A stretch of DNA of 8,098 nucleotides from Armatimonadota bacterium (GTDB lineage: Bacteria; Armatimonadota; Abditibacteriia; CG2-30-59-28). Positions 1 to 7,031 of this stretch are shown piece by piece. Below the pieces are notes generated by a model that had not been told where the DNA came from, did not search any database, and was given only the letters and a program-made list of their open reading frames with translations. Position 1 is the stretch's first letter; each line of letters begins with the position of its first letter. The stretch spans positions 1 through 8,098 of the forward strand of contig JACQGJ010000240.1 in the NCBI GenBank assembly GCA_016199605.1. Direction: 5' to 3'. Both the position numbers and the translations under genes were made by a program.

Positions 1-58
1 ATTCTGCCAGCGATACACAGTCGAGTGATGGAGAAGCATCCCCGGCATGGCCATTCAT
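1..58 (-). CDS. Possible 5' end of a next operon gene (partial, runs off left edge)
   Basis: An ATG at 56-58 on the minus strand opens a frame without stops to the window edge, giving 19 codons that begin MNGHAGDASPSLD. It is too short to recognise a family. If the inserted element at 71-237 and one copy of its target duplication are removed, this ATG falls only six bases after the stop codon of the 278-residue gene, which is normal spacing within an operon. No clear ribosome binding site precedes it in either the present or the restored arrangement. The frame could be chance; the neighbouring sequence to the left would decide. Confidence 0.25.
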   Translation of the reverse strand, partial: MNGHAGDASPSLDCVSLAE

Positions 59-62
59 CGAA

Positions 63-70
63 GTCTATCT
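63..70. repeat. Left copy of 8-bp target-site duplication
   Basis: The bases GTCTATCT directly abut the left terminal inverted repeat of the element at 71-237. They match CTCTATCT at 238-245 in 7 of 8 positions, with the outermost base differing. An 8-bp duplication is the size made by IS66-family transposition. The single mismatch suggests an insertion old enough for one substitution. Confidence 0.65.
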
Positions 71-237
71 GTAACCGTTCAGTCTGGTCGTTTTGATAGC
101 ACGGTCGGTTTAACGCCGTGAGGAGGAAGGGGAGCAGAGGGAGGTCTTTTTGTGCCTCCTCCTCACGGCGGTAAACCGACTGTGCTATCCAAACCTATAC
201 GCATTCAGGTTGATAAGAATACCATCTGAACGGTTAC
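71..237. mobile_element. MITE-like 167-bp palindromic element, IS66-type ends
   Basis: The element is bounded by 12-bp perfect inverted repeats, GTAACCGTTCAG at 71-82 and its reverse complement at 226-237, and flanked by a 7/8 matching 8-bp direct repeat (63-70 and 238-245). It contains a long inner inverted repeat (90-127 with 157-194) and no credible coding frame of its own. IS66-family insertion sequences are known for ends beginning GTAA and 8-bp target duplications, so I infer a non-autonomous derivative moved by an IS66-type transposase supplied elsewhere. The spacers between the terminal and inner repeats are unequal (7 bases on the left, 31 on the right). It sits between the stop codon of the 278-residue gene and a possible next gene, so it could also affect mRNA ends. 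An alternative reading is a non-mobile repetitive hairpin, but the target duplication argues against that. Confidence 0.65.
90..194. repeat. Long inner hairpin of the MITE-like element
   Basis: Positions 90-127 pair with 157-194. Of 38 positions, 35 are Watson-Crick pairs, one is a G-T pair (103 with 181), and two are mismatches (113 with 171, 94 with 190). The loop of 29 bases (128-156) is purine-rich on its left and contains a run of five T. In RNA this would be a very stable stem. It could stabilise the 3' end of the upstream mRNA or block ribosomes and polymerase, but there is no T-run directly after the stem as in a classical intrinsic terminator. Confidence 0.8.
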
Positions 238-245
238 CTCTATCT
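238..245. repeat. Right copy of 8-bp target-site duplication
   Basis: The bases CTCTATCT abut the right terminal inverted repeat of the element and match 63-70 except at the first base. The minus-strand stop codon TAG of the 278-residue gene (240-242) lies inside this copy. The other copy carries the same TAG at 65-67, so the insertion left the protein sequence unchanged. Confidence 0.65.
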
Positions 246-1076
246 TTCACCAACTGTCGCACCAGCGATGACCTCGCGGAAATCGTCGAAAGCCATGCGC
301 ACCGATCGAACCCAATAACTGTCCGAGGTGCTCAACTCATAGGGGCACAAGTCCTCCGGATCGCCTTTCTTCCAGGGAGTAGCCGGCCATACGGTATGTC
401 CACGCTTGTCGCACACCAGGATGCGTGCCGGGTTGAGTCGCAGACGTATCGGACGCGTATCGAGCCACTGGGCAGAGAGGCGTGCCTGGAAGATCGCCGC
501 GCCACTGTAATCATGGCACTCGAACAACCATGCCTCGACGTCGCTGCCACGGATCGGAATCGTCTCCCAGCGTCGGGCGCCATAGAGAAAGCGCGAGTCG
601 TAGGCCGTCATCTCGAAGCGCATCCGAGGAGGCATCTTCAGCCCCAGCATTTCCGCGAAGCCCCCCGCATATCCCGGAGCGCAACCTTCGAAGGAGCAAC
701 CCCAGATTTCCGAAGTCACCGTAGCAGGATCCATGGTCAGACCGAATCCATCTATGTGGTTGTGGATACATTGTGTCAGCCGACGATAGTACTCGCGCAG
801 TTGCCCCTCGCCCGGGTAGTCTGCATGGACATAGCAGGCGTTCGCCTCCCCGAGCTTTTCCCGGAGGTTCTCATACAGAGGCTTCGAGCCGTAGAGCTGC
901 AACAGGAGCGTGCCGTGGTTCGCAGGCGCCACTTCTGAGAGCCATCTCTGTTTAACCTCCAGTTCTCGTTCCACGTAGAGGTCGCAATTCTGGCTCCGGA
1001 TGAATTCCGGGTCTTTCTCTTTCAGCGCTTCCCAGATACCAGAATGGATGAGAAAAATCAAGTGGCTAATTTCCAT
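240..1076 (-). CDS. Conserved-looking hypothetical protein, 278 residues
   Basis: I do not recognise a characterised family. The protein starts MEISHLIFLIHSG and has no signal peptide or membrane segment, so it is probably cytoplasmic. The N-terminal part (about 1-110) looks alpha/beta, with a hydrophobic strand, a charged helical stretch around residues 20-50, a strand TLLLQLYG (56-63) and an arginine-rich helix near 92-101. The middle part carries a glycine- and cysteine-rich stretch, WGCSFEGCAPGYAGGF (125-140), which has the look of an active site or binding loop. The C-terminal part (about 150-245) appears rich in beta strands. The start is supported only by a weak GAGCGGA-like site upstream; the next methionine is far inside. 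It follows the LamG gene by 137 bases that hold a repeat hairpin, and is probably the fourth gene of the carbohydrate operon. The stop codon lies in the target duplication of the inserted element. It is confidently coding, with function unknown. Confidence 0.8.
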   Translation of the reverse strand: MEISHLIFLIHSGIWEALKEKDPEFIRSQNCDLYVERELEVKQRWLSEVAPANHGTLLLQLYGSKPLYENLREKLGEANACYVHADYPGEGQLREYYRRLTQCIHNHIDGFGLTMDPATVTSEIWGCSFEGCAPGYAGGFAEMLGLKMPPRMRFEMTAYDSRFLYGARRWETIPIRGSDVEAWLFECHDYSGAAIFQARLSAQWLDTRPIRLRLNPARILVCDKRGHTVWPATPWKKGDPEDLCPYELSTSDSYWVRSVRMAFDDFREVIAGATVGER

Positions 1077-1098
1077 GGTTCGATCCGCTCATCAGTTT

Positions 1099-1208
1099 GG
1101 AGTAATGGAGTAGTGGAGTAGTGGAGTGATGGAATGTTGGGGCGCTGCAATTGTGCAGCTTCATCTGCAATTCTCCACTACTCCACTACTCCAACACTCC
1201 ATTTCTCC
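1099..1208. repeat. Period-8 tandem repeats in inverted arrangement (intergenic hairpin)
   Basis: The left arm (1099-1138) is five degenerate 8-bp units of the type GGAGTAGT. The right arm (1173-1208) is the same kind of array on the opposite strand. A 21-bp block at 1106-1126 is perfectly complementary to 1173-1193, with 46 bases between them. The loop holds a smaller palindrome at 1144-1159 (GCTGCA, four bases, TGCAGC). The array fills most of the gap between the LamG gene (ending at 1214) and the 278-residue gene (starting at 1076). There is no trailing T-run, so a role in mRNA processing or stabilisation, or simple repeat proliferation, is as likely as termination. Confidence 0.85.
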
Positions 1209-1213
1209 ACCGT

Positions 1214-4045
1214 TTAATCGTCGAGATACGGTTGGACCTCGATGAAGTTGCTCATCAGCTCCTGTCCGATCGGCCCGCCGGGGTCCTTCTCGCTGGCCCA
1301 GTCGGAAATGGTCACTTGTCCCTCGCGACTCTTTGCCCGAAACACCAACACGCGGTAGGTGATCCACAGAGGGTTCTCTTGGCCCGTGAAGCTCCCAAAA
1401 GAATGCCCCGCCGCGCTGCTTGGATAGGCCTCGGTGAGACACTTGTCCGGAACGAGTTCAACGCCTTCGAGGTTCAAAGAGACAACATGATCCTGCTTAA
1501 CAGACTTCCCCTGGACAAACTCCTTGTGGTCAGCGGTGAGTATCTTGAGCGAATAGAGCCTGCCCGGCTGAAGCGCGTTGATGGCCTGGGAGATGCGGTT
1601 GGGCCTTGCGGCGCTTCTCCGGGTCCACAAGACGGAAGCCACCTCGGGCTCGGCCCGGCCCTGCAGAGTGGAGAGGCCGCGCAGCTTCTTCACTTCCATA
1701 CTCCCTTCCTCGGCGGGAGAGAGCGTCCAGCCACTGGTCCCGTCAGCAAAGTCAGGGCTCTTGATGTGAGGCAACACGTAGGGATCGCGGGCGAGCATCT
1801 CCGTGTGTCCCTCGATGCAATAGTGGCGATACAGCCTCGCCGTCCACCGCTGCGTTTCATCATCCACCGCAAAGGAATGATACGCCATGAGGCCATACAG
1901 CCCTGAAAAGACGGGGGAATTCGCGATGAGATTGAACTGCATGTCCATCCAGACTTTCCAGTCAACGGCAGGATTCACGTTGAGGCTTTCAGGAGGGGAG
2001 TTGAAGTAGCCGAGGTTCAGTATCATCTCTTTCTGACAATCGGGAAAAAGCTCCTGGTAGCGCAGCATGTTCTGCGTCAGCCTGGCATTGAGGGTTTCAC
2101 GGGCCGCCTCCGTGGTCGGCTGTTCCGCGAGATACAACTCCTCCACGAGTTTGCCGTCAGCATCCAGGATCGCTCGGACAAACTCCCTGTTGAAGCCTGC
2201 CGCGTACAGGTTCACACAGTACGCGTAGATCGACTTGCCCCGGAACCGGGGGTTTTGCGAGATTTCCTTCATCCCGCGCGTCTGACCTGGCCTGAGTCCC
2301 GCGTAGTTCGCGTCCACCTCGTCCACGATGATGCCCTGGAACCTGGGATCGAGCATTCCTTTGCGTTCGGACCAGTACCTGGTGTAGGCGTCATCTGTGA
2401 CCGCCGTGCCCCAGTCCGATTTCCACTCGTAGAGGGGACGACCGTTCACGGCAGGCATCCAGAGAAGGTTGCTGTAGTCAATGAGCCTCTTGCCTTGCTT
2501 CAACCATTCTTTGATATGCGGCTTGTTCTCGGCCGTTTCATCTCGCACTACCAGCACGTTGAGGCTGTCCAGCACCTTTGTGCGTTTCAGGTATTCCATC
2601 GTATAACGGCCATAGCTCTTCAGATAGGGGGAGTTCGCATATCCGATTTCGGCATACAGAATCTCGGGTATCGCGCGGACAACCAGGCTGTTCAACGAGG
2701 CGTTGCCTTCGCAGAAAACGTCCAGCGTATGCTCCCCTGCGGTAAAATGACGCATCGCCTCCTGAGTCTGCGGTTGCCCGGTCCTGTGAATGATGACGGC
2801 CTTGTTCCCGGCGTCCGAAGCCAAAGAGATAGATACCTCGCCGCCACCCGCAACCGTTGCGGAGGAAGCGATATAGATCCACCCGTTCCGCGGATTGGTC
2901 ACCCTGAAGCGTTGGTGCCGCTGTCGGGCCGGTTTCTTCACGTTGAGCAACTCGGTGACGAAGTTATTGAGTACCTTGATCCCCCGCTCCGGTTGCAGCC
3001 ACGGAGGTTTCTTCGGCAGTTGAATCTTGACGGTAGAGGGAAGCCCGACTCGGCCGCCGCGCGGATTCCTTGCAGCGGCACGGATTTCGAAACGGCCCGG
3101 AGAATACGCTTTCAGGTCAACACGCCAGTCCACCTTCCCGGACTCCGGCAGCCTCGTTGTCCGATTGCGGGACAGTGTTCGCTTCTTCACCGGATCCCAC
3201 AACTCCAGGTACAGGCTCGTCCCCGCAGGGATCGGCTTCAGGCCGGTGAAATCAGCCTCCACCACTAATGCGGACGGAATGGGATACACGTGCGGGATCA
3301 GCCTGACCCGGTCTATCCAGTCCGTCACCGCCTTCTCCTTGTAGTGATTTGCTTCCTTCTTGTAGTGATCCAGGATTTCATTCTCGGAGAGTACCCGGTT
3401 ATAGATTCTCACTTCATCCATCATGCACTTGAAGAGTGGCTCAACCTTCTCTCCGTAGATGACTGGATACCTGAGGAACAGATTCCCGGCGACTTGGTTG
3501 ATCTCCGGGAGAGCGGAGGCAATGCTGTTCTCCAATCGGCCATCGCGGTAAATCTTCAATCCCTTCTCGTCAAAGGTGGCCACAATGTGATGCCAGGAGC
3601 CAGCCTCGGCGAAACAGCGCGTGTAGTTGGAGCCGCCCGGCACGTACCACCAGCACGTGCCGTTGGAGTAGGCAATCAGGAAAGCCTTGCCCAGCGCCGT
3701 CCCGACGAGTCCCGCTTCTCCGCTGGTGGGAACCGTTTCCGGGTAAAACCAGAGCTCCACGGTGACGGCGCGGTGCAGGTTCAGGCTGGGTCCGTTTCCG
3801 CAGTCCACGTAGGCCTCGCCCGTTGCGAACCTCAGGGCGCAGCCTTTTCCGGCACCTCGATGAACATATTCCGCTCCATGATTCACACCCTTGTTGCCGC
3901 TGCCACTCCAGTCCTTCACGATGTCTCCCGTGCCTTCCTCGAAACTGTAGTGAGCGACAACGCCCTTCTGCTCCTCGGCCCAACCCGGCCCAATCACGCC
4001 AAGTAACGCAATCAACCAGGCAGTCGCGCGAGATATCCTTTGCAT
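1214..4045 (-). CDS. Exported LamG-domain protein with putative glycosidase-like barrel
   Basis: The 943-residue product begins with a signal peptide: a basic start MQRISR, a hydrophobic core to about residue 20, and probable cleavage after GWA (residue 23). Residues about 28-228 form a LamG/concanavalin-like lectin domain, with the hallmarks AHYSFEEGTGD near the start, VTVELWFYPE, WHHIVATFD, and a closing MDEVRIYNRVLSENEI (209-224). A beta module follows (about 245-345), then a second beta module (about 355-460) with the stretch FRVTNPRNGWIYI. Residues about 462-755 look like a TIM-barrel enzyme domain. The acidic strand end GIIVDEVD (571-578) and YLAEQ (638-642) are possible catalytic sites. 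The end (about 760-943) resembles a carbohydrate-binding jelly roll, opening SPDFADGTSGWTL. I infer an extracellular or periplasmic glycan-binding and probably glycan-cleaving protein; neither family nor substrate is proven. The start lies two bases after the isomerase stop, so the two genes are likely translationally coupled. Confidence 0.85.
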   Translation of the reverse strand: MQRISRATAWLIALLGVIGPGWAEEQKGVVAHYSFEEGTGDIVKDWSGSGNKGVNHGAEYVHRGAGKGCALRFATGEAYVDCGNGPSLNLHRAVTVELWFYPETVPTSGEAGLVGTALGKAFLIAYSNGTCWWYVPGGSNYTRCFAEAGSWHHIVATFDEKGLKIYRDGRLENSIASALPEINQVAGNLFLRYPVIYGEKVEPLFKCMMDEVRIYNRVLSENEILDHYKKEANHYKEKAVTDWIDRVRLIPHVYPIPSALVVEADFTGLKPIPAGTSLYLELWDPVKKRTLSRNRTTRLPESGKVDWRVDLKAYSPGRFEIRAAARNPRGGRVGLPSTVKIQLPKKPPWLQPERGIKVLNNFVTELLNVKKPARQRHQRFRVTNPRNGWIYIASSATVAGGGEVSISLASDAGNKAVIIHRTGQPQTQEAMRHFTAGEHTLDVFCEGNASLNSLVVRAIPEILYAEIGYANSPYLKSYGRYTMEYLKRTKVLDSLNVLVVRDETAENKPHIKEWLKQGKRLIDYSNLLWMPAVNGRPLYEWKSDWGTAVTDDAYTRYWSERKGMLDPRFQGIIVDEVDANYAGLRPGQTRGMKEISQNPRFRGKSIYAYCVNLYAAGFNREFVRAILDADGKLVEELYLAEQPTTEAARETLNARLTQNMLRYQELFPDCQKEMILNLGYFNSPPESLNVNPAVDWKVWMDMQFNLIANSPVFSGLYGLMAYHSFAVDDETQRWTARLYRHYCIEGHTEMLARDPYVLPHIKSPDFADGTSGWTLSPAEEGSMEVKKLRGLSTLQGRAEPEVASVLWTRRSAARPNRISQAINALQPGRLYSLKILTADHKEFVQGKSVKQDHVVSLNLEGVELVPDKCLTEAYPSSAAGHSFGSFTGQENPLWITYRVLVFRAKSREGQVTISDWASEKDPGGPIGQELMSNFIEVQPYLDD

Positions 4046-4047
4046 GA

Positions 4048-4992
4048 TTAATCTCTGCCCTCACACGTGAGACCTTGCTTCCGCTCCTGTGTTGCTACAG
4101 TGTTCACACCCTCCGGGATCTGCCATCCGCACGAAGCGAGGCGCTGAAGTCCGATGTCGTATTGCCGTTCGATAGCGTCGAAGGTCATGTCACGGTACTC
4201 GAACTCAATAGAGACATCGCCCCGGTAATTGGCCGCGACGAGCGCCCTTCCGAACTTTCGGAAATCAACCGTTCCATGTCCAGGTGTAAGCTCCAGTTCC
4301 TGCCGGCGGTCGGCAGTGTCCGGGCCTCGCGAATCACGGAGGTGAACGTGCCAGAGCCGATCTCCCAGTCGGCCAAGGAACTCATCGATGTCGTACCCAA
4401 TGATCCCCCAATGGCTGCTATCGACCAGGGCTCCGACATTGTCGCTCTCCAGGCGATCGAAGACCCAGTAGACTTGCTCCGGACGAGCCATAATCGTGTA
4501 CAGGTGCGGCACCTCCAGAAGCAATCGGATACCGTAGCCAGCGGCGATGCTGGCCACCCGATCATACGCCTTGACCGCCGCAGCCAACTGAAGTTCCTGA
4601 TCACAGCGAGTATTCCGTTCACCGAATCCCAACGACATCATCGGGATGCCGACTTCAGGAAGCTGCTCCAGTTTCCTGACCCAATGCGTGACAAATCTAT
4701 CGGCCTCGTCCGGGTCCCAGGCGTCGTACATGCCGGCACTGTAGTTGAGACATACCGGAGTGAGACCCAGATCATCAAGGATTCTCCGAAGGTCCCCTGG
4801 TGTCGGGCTGCCGAAGTTGAAATGGAAACAGTAACTCTCAAAGCTGGCGATCTCCACCCGGTGGAAACCTCGTGCGGCAATCCTCGGCAACGCCTCGTAA
4901 AGGGTGTAGTGCGCCCAGCCCAGGGTTGACATAGCCGTTATCCGCGGCTGAGAGGAACATGCCATATACTTCGATTCACTGATTCCACTCAT
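4048..4992 (-). CDS. Sugar phosphate isomerase/epimerase-family TIM barrel
   Basis: The 314-residue product belongs to the xylose isomerase-like/AP endonuclease 2 superfamily, whose members isomerise, epimerise or dehydrate keto-sugars using a divalent metal. The expected pattern is visible: the early strand GFHRVEIAS (42-50), a strand-end glutamate LLLEVPH (E160), VDSSHWG (D191, H194), LWHVHLRD (H217), PGHGTVDF (237-244), and the late glutamate in VSIEFEYRD (E263 or E265). These residues form the metal and substrate site in the family. There is no signal peptide, so it is cytoplasmic. The start at 4992 is favoured by a strong ribosome binding site, although methionines 10 and 21 could serve, and the core fold begins near residue 22. 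It lies between two glycan-related genes and probably processes a sugar released by them. Candidates include hydroxypyruvate isomerase-, inosose- or tagatose epimerase-like activities; the sequence does not separate them. Confidence 0.9.
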   Translation of the reverse strand: MSGISESKYMACSSQPRITAMSTLGWAHYTLYEALPRIAARGFHRVEIASFESYCFHFNFGSPTPGDLRRILDDLGLTPVCLNYSAGMYDAWDPDEADRFVTHWVRKLEQLPEVGIPMMSLGFGERNTRCDQELQLAAAVKAYDRVASIAAGYGIRLLLEVPHLYTIMARPEQVYWVFDRLESDNVGALVDSSHWGIIGYDIDEFLGRLGDRLWHVHLRDSRGPDTADRRQELELTPGHGTVDFRKFGRALVAANYRGDVSIEFEYRDMTFDAIERQYDIGLQRLASCGWQIPEGVNTVATQERKQGLTCEGRD

Positions 4993-4996
4993 AGCG

Positions 4997-5006
4997 CCTC
5001 CTCCCC
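4997..5006 (-). promoter_or_regulatory. Strong ribosome binding site of the isomerase gene
   Basis: On the minus strand the sequence GGGGAGGAGG lies four bases before the ATG at 4992 (seven bases counting from the first GGAGG). This purine block matches the anti-Shine-Dalgarno sequence well and fixes the start over the internal methionines. Confidence 0.75.
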
Positions 5007-5043
5007 AACGCCGTTCCTGCCTCCATAGGAGGGTACTTCAGTT

Positions 5044-5098
5044 CAGACGACCTGTCTGACGAACAGGAATATGTGTCAACAGTCCACACAGGTCTCTG
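5044..5098. repeat. Imperfect hairpin between glycosidase-like and isomerase genes
   Basis: Positions 5049-5055 (GACCTGT) pair with 5088-5094, and 5044-5047 pair with 5095-5098 with one bulged base at 5048, giving 11 base pairs around a 32-base loop. It begins just after the stop codon of the glycosidase-like gene. No T-run follows, so a terminator is not supported. It could stabilise or process the operon mRNA, or be chance. Confidence 0.4.
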
Positions 5099-5101
5099 CT
5101 C

Positions 5102-7012
5102 TCACAACTCCTCCGGTTTTTCCCAATCGCCGCTGAAGCCAGCAATGCCGATGACACGGAACCGGTTGTTCGCCATGTCAAACTCTGCCACTACGCCGTT
5201 GGCGAACTCGACGCATTGCCTTTTCTGGTCCGCTGACAGGAAACGGTGAGAGACCATTTCCGACGTGGCAACCGCGCGGTAATAGGTGATCCACCGTTTC
5301 AGCCAGCCCAGGCGCCGATCCATCCGCTCACTGTCCCAGTCTCGCACCGGGACGGGGCTATCGGGCAGCCAGTTGTATGCGGGCGCGGAAGCGAAAAGAA
5401 GCTCATACAGACGTGGCGTCCGGTCGGCCCACCAATCATAGCCCGGAGCGTAGAGCGCGTACCCTCCCCCAGAGAAACCCGCGATGTGGCAGTCGTGGAA
5501 CACAAGCTGGAACACGGGAACAGGTTCGCCTACCGGCGCGGAGGCTCCCTGATTCGGTGTGTTGGCCAGACGATCGGACGACCAATCCGTGAAGAAGAAG
5601 TAGTCACAATCCGCCATACACCAGAACCGCGCCAACTCTCCGCCGGGCATGATACCACGAAGCCGCGTCTCGGCAAAGCACGCACTCTGAGCCTCGAAGG
5701 TCTGTCGGCGGGTCACGGGGTGCGACGGTGAGAAATCCTGCGGCAGGTTGTGATGGGCAGAATAGCCGTCGAAGTACAGCACGTCGTACTTCAGCCCTCT
5801 GGCTTCAATATTATCGAGTACCCATCTGGTTCGATCCAGAGCGTCGTGAGTGCTGAGGTCGTGAAGGAGTTGGCCGCTGGGATCGCGCGGGTAACGGTCT
5901 TCATCATATCGCTGACCGTCGGGGTCCTGGGTCCGCGGTCCAACAAATCCCTGGATCGTACACCCAAGCTGATGCACCGCAGCGGCAAGGTCGGCCAGCG
6001 TTTCCCAGCCGCCAGGCACCGGGGCGTTCTGCAAGTAGGCTTGCCAACCGGCATTCGCCGTGTTGGCCGTACCCCGCTCTGGCGAGTAACCGGCAGACGA
6101 CCACTTCGGGAAGAAGAAGTTGACCCCCAAGCCCGCTTCACGCATCTTGAGGAGGTCGGAGAGGACAGCAGAGCCATCGCTTGCGTTCCATGCGGGCCAT
6201 CGGAATAGGATGTTCTCGATGTAACGCAGAATGGCGGGTGTCCGTGCGACCTTTTCCTCCAGGGTCCGAAGCAGGCCATGATCCCGGGCATACGTTCGGT
6301 AGAGCTTGGCCATCGCAACATAATCCATACCTTCGGCGAATCGGATGAGGAAGCGGCGCGGGTAGTCTAACTTGCCGAGACTGTCCCGCCAGGTGAAGTT
6401 CAGCGCCGAGTGATGGCCCGGCACGTGCTCCGCCTCGACGTCGCAATCCCACCATGTCTCTACGATGACGCATATCGCATCATTGCCACGCACCATCCCG
6501 AACATCGGCAGGGACCAGCGCCCTCCAATGAAGCCACCCTTGGGACCCTGGCCCGGAAGGCAGTCGGGACATTCCGCTGGAATCAGGTAGCCCGAGCCGT
6601 GAGGGAGAACCACATAGCCGCCATCGGTTACAGGTTTTTCAAACCGGTAGAGATGGTCAACGCTGACGACGGTGTCCGAACCGGCGACCTGCGCGACCTG
6701 TACCACCACCTCCTCCGCGTCTGGATCAATCGCGAAAACGAGCTCCAACGCGACATCGGTTCCCGTAAAGCCGCTCAAGCGAAGGGCGTGGCCTTGATGC
6801 TTACCCTCGGCATAGTCTGAGGTTGTGACGTTGCTCGCTCGAGACAGCGGCAAATCACGGATATCTCCCTTCGCCGTCCGCACGGCTATGGTGGGGCCGT
6901 GCGATTCCGCGCTCTTCCACAGAGCACTGCCGTCACGCGCCAGAATGCTCAAGCCGAGTTGGTTGCTGACCAGGACTTGGATTCCTGTTCCCGATAGTTG
7001 TAACACGCACAT
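5102..7012 (-). CDS. Glycoside hydrolase-like protein (GH101-like architecture)
   Basis: The 636-residue product has no signal peptide and is probably cytoplasmic. Residues about 1-250 form a beta-sandwich resembling the mutarotase-like N-terminal domain common in large glycosidases. Residues about 258-545 look like a TIM barrel. The strand-end motif VLYFDGYSAHH (411-421) offers D415 as a possible nucleophile, and PGGELARFW (456-464) offers E459 as a possible acid/base. Aromatic and histidine-rich loops follow (FHDCHIAGF, 505-513; YDWWADRTPRLYELL, 525-539). About 100 C-terminal residues form a beta domain. A sandwich-then-barrel layout with Asp and Glu spaced this way recalls GH101 (endo-alpha-N-acetylgalactosaminidases) and related uncharacterised families, but the assignment is from pattern memory and the substrate is unknown. 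The start is supported by GAGGAGAG ten bases upstream. It heads the carbohydrate gene cluster, 90 bases before the isomerase start codon region, and could supply its substrate. Confidence 0.8.
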   Translation of the reverse strand: MCVLQLSGTGIQVLVSNQLGLSILARDGSALWKSAESHGPTIAVRTAKGDIRDLPLSRASNVTTSDYAEGKHQGHALRLSGFTGTDVALELVFAIDPDAEEVVVQVAQVAGSDTVVSVDHLYRFEKPVTDGGYVVLPHGSGYLIPAECPDCLPGQGPKGGFIGGRWSLPMFGMVRGNDAICVIVETWWDCDVEAEHVPGHHSALNFTWRDSLGKLDYPRRFLIRFAEGMDYVAMAKLYRTYARDHGLLRTLEEKVARTPAILRYIENILFRWPAWNASDGSAVLSDLLKMREAGLGVNFFFPKWSSAGYSPERGTANTANAGWQAYLQNAPVPGGWETLADLAAAVHQLGCTIQGFVGPRTQDPDGQRYDEDRYPRDPSGQLLHDLSTHDALDRTRWVLDNIEARGLKYDVLYFDGYSAHHNLPQDFSPSHPVTRRQTFEAQSACFAETRLRGIMPGGELARFWCMADCDYFFFTDWSSDRLANTPNQGASAPVGEPVPVFQLVFHDCHIAGFSGGGYALYAPGYDWWADRTPRLYELLFASAPAYNWLPDSPVPVRDWDSERMDRRLGWLKRWITYYRAVATSEMVSHRFLSADQKRQCVEFANGVVAEFDMANNRFRVIGIAGFSGDWEKPEEL

Positions 7013-7022
7013 GTCGATAGTT

Positions 7023-7030
7023 CTCTCCTC
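7023..7030 (-). promoter_or_regulatory. Ribosome binding site of the glycosidase-like gene
   Basis: GAGGAGAG on the minus strand ends ten bases before the ATG at 7012. It supports that start and sits directly beside the repeat hairpin at 7032-7079, so folding of that hairpin could influence its accessibility. Confidence 0.6.
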
Positions 7031-7031
7031 T

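Noticed and set aside
24..33. GTGATGGAG-like fragment resembling the 1099 repeat units
   Set aside because: A single short match without tandem or inverted partner.
150..938. Plus-strand open frame of 262 codons
   Set aside because: It is antisense to the 278-residue gene, starts inside the palindromic element, and its translation is arginine-rich and without domain-like pattern; the minus strand gives a far more protein-like sequence.
1099..1208. CRISPR array
   Set aside because: Repeats are 8 bp, contiguous and inverted across the centre, with no unique spacers and no cas genes.
1151..4006. Several long plus-strand frames (1151-1906, 2255-3268, 3290-4006)
   Set aside because: All are antisense to the continuous 943-codon LamG gene, which has a signal peptide and recognisable domains. 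The plus-strand products show none.
5074..5079. Minus-strand TTGACA upstream of the isomerase gene
   Set aside because: No acceptable -10 hexamer occurs 16-19 bases downstream, so a separate promoter is not supported.
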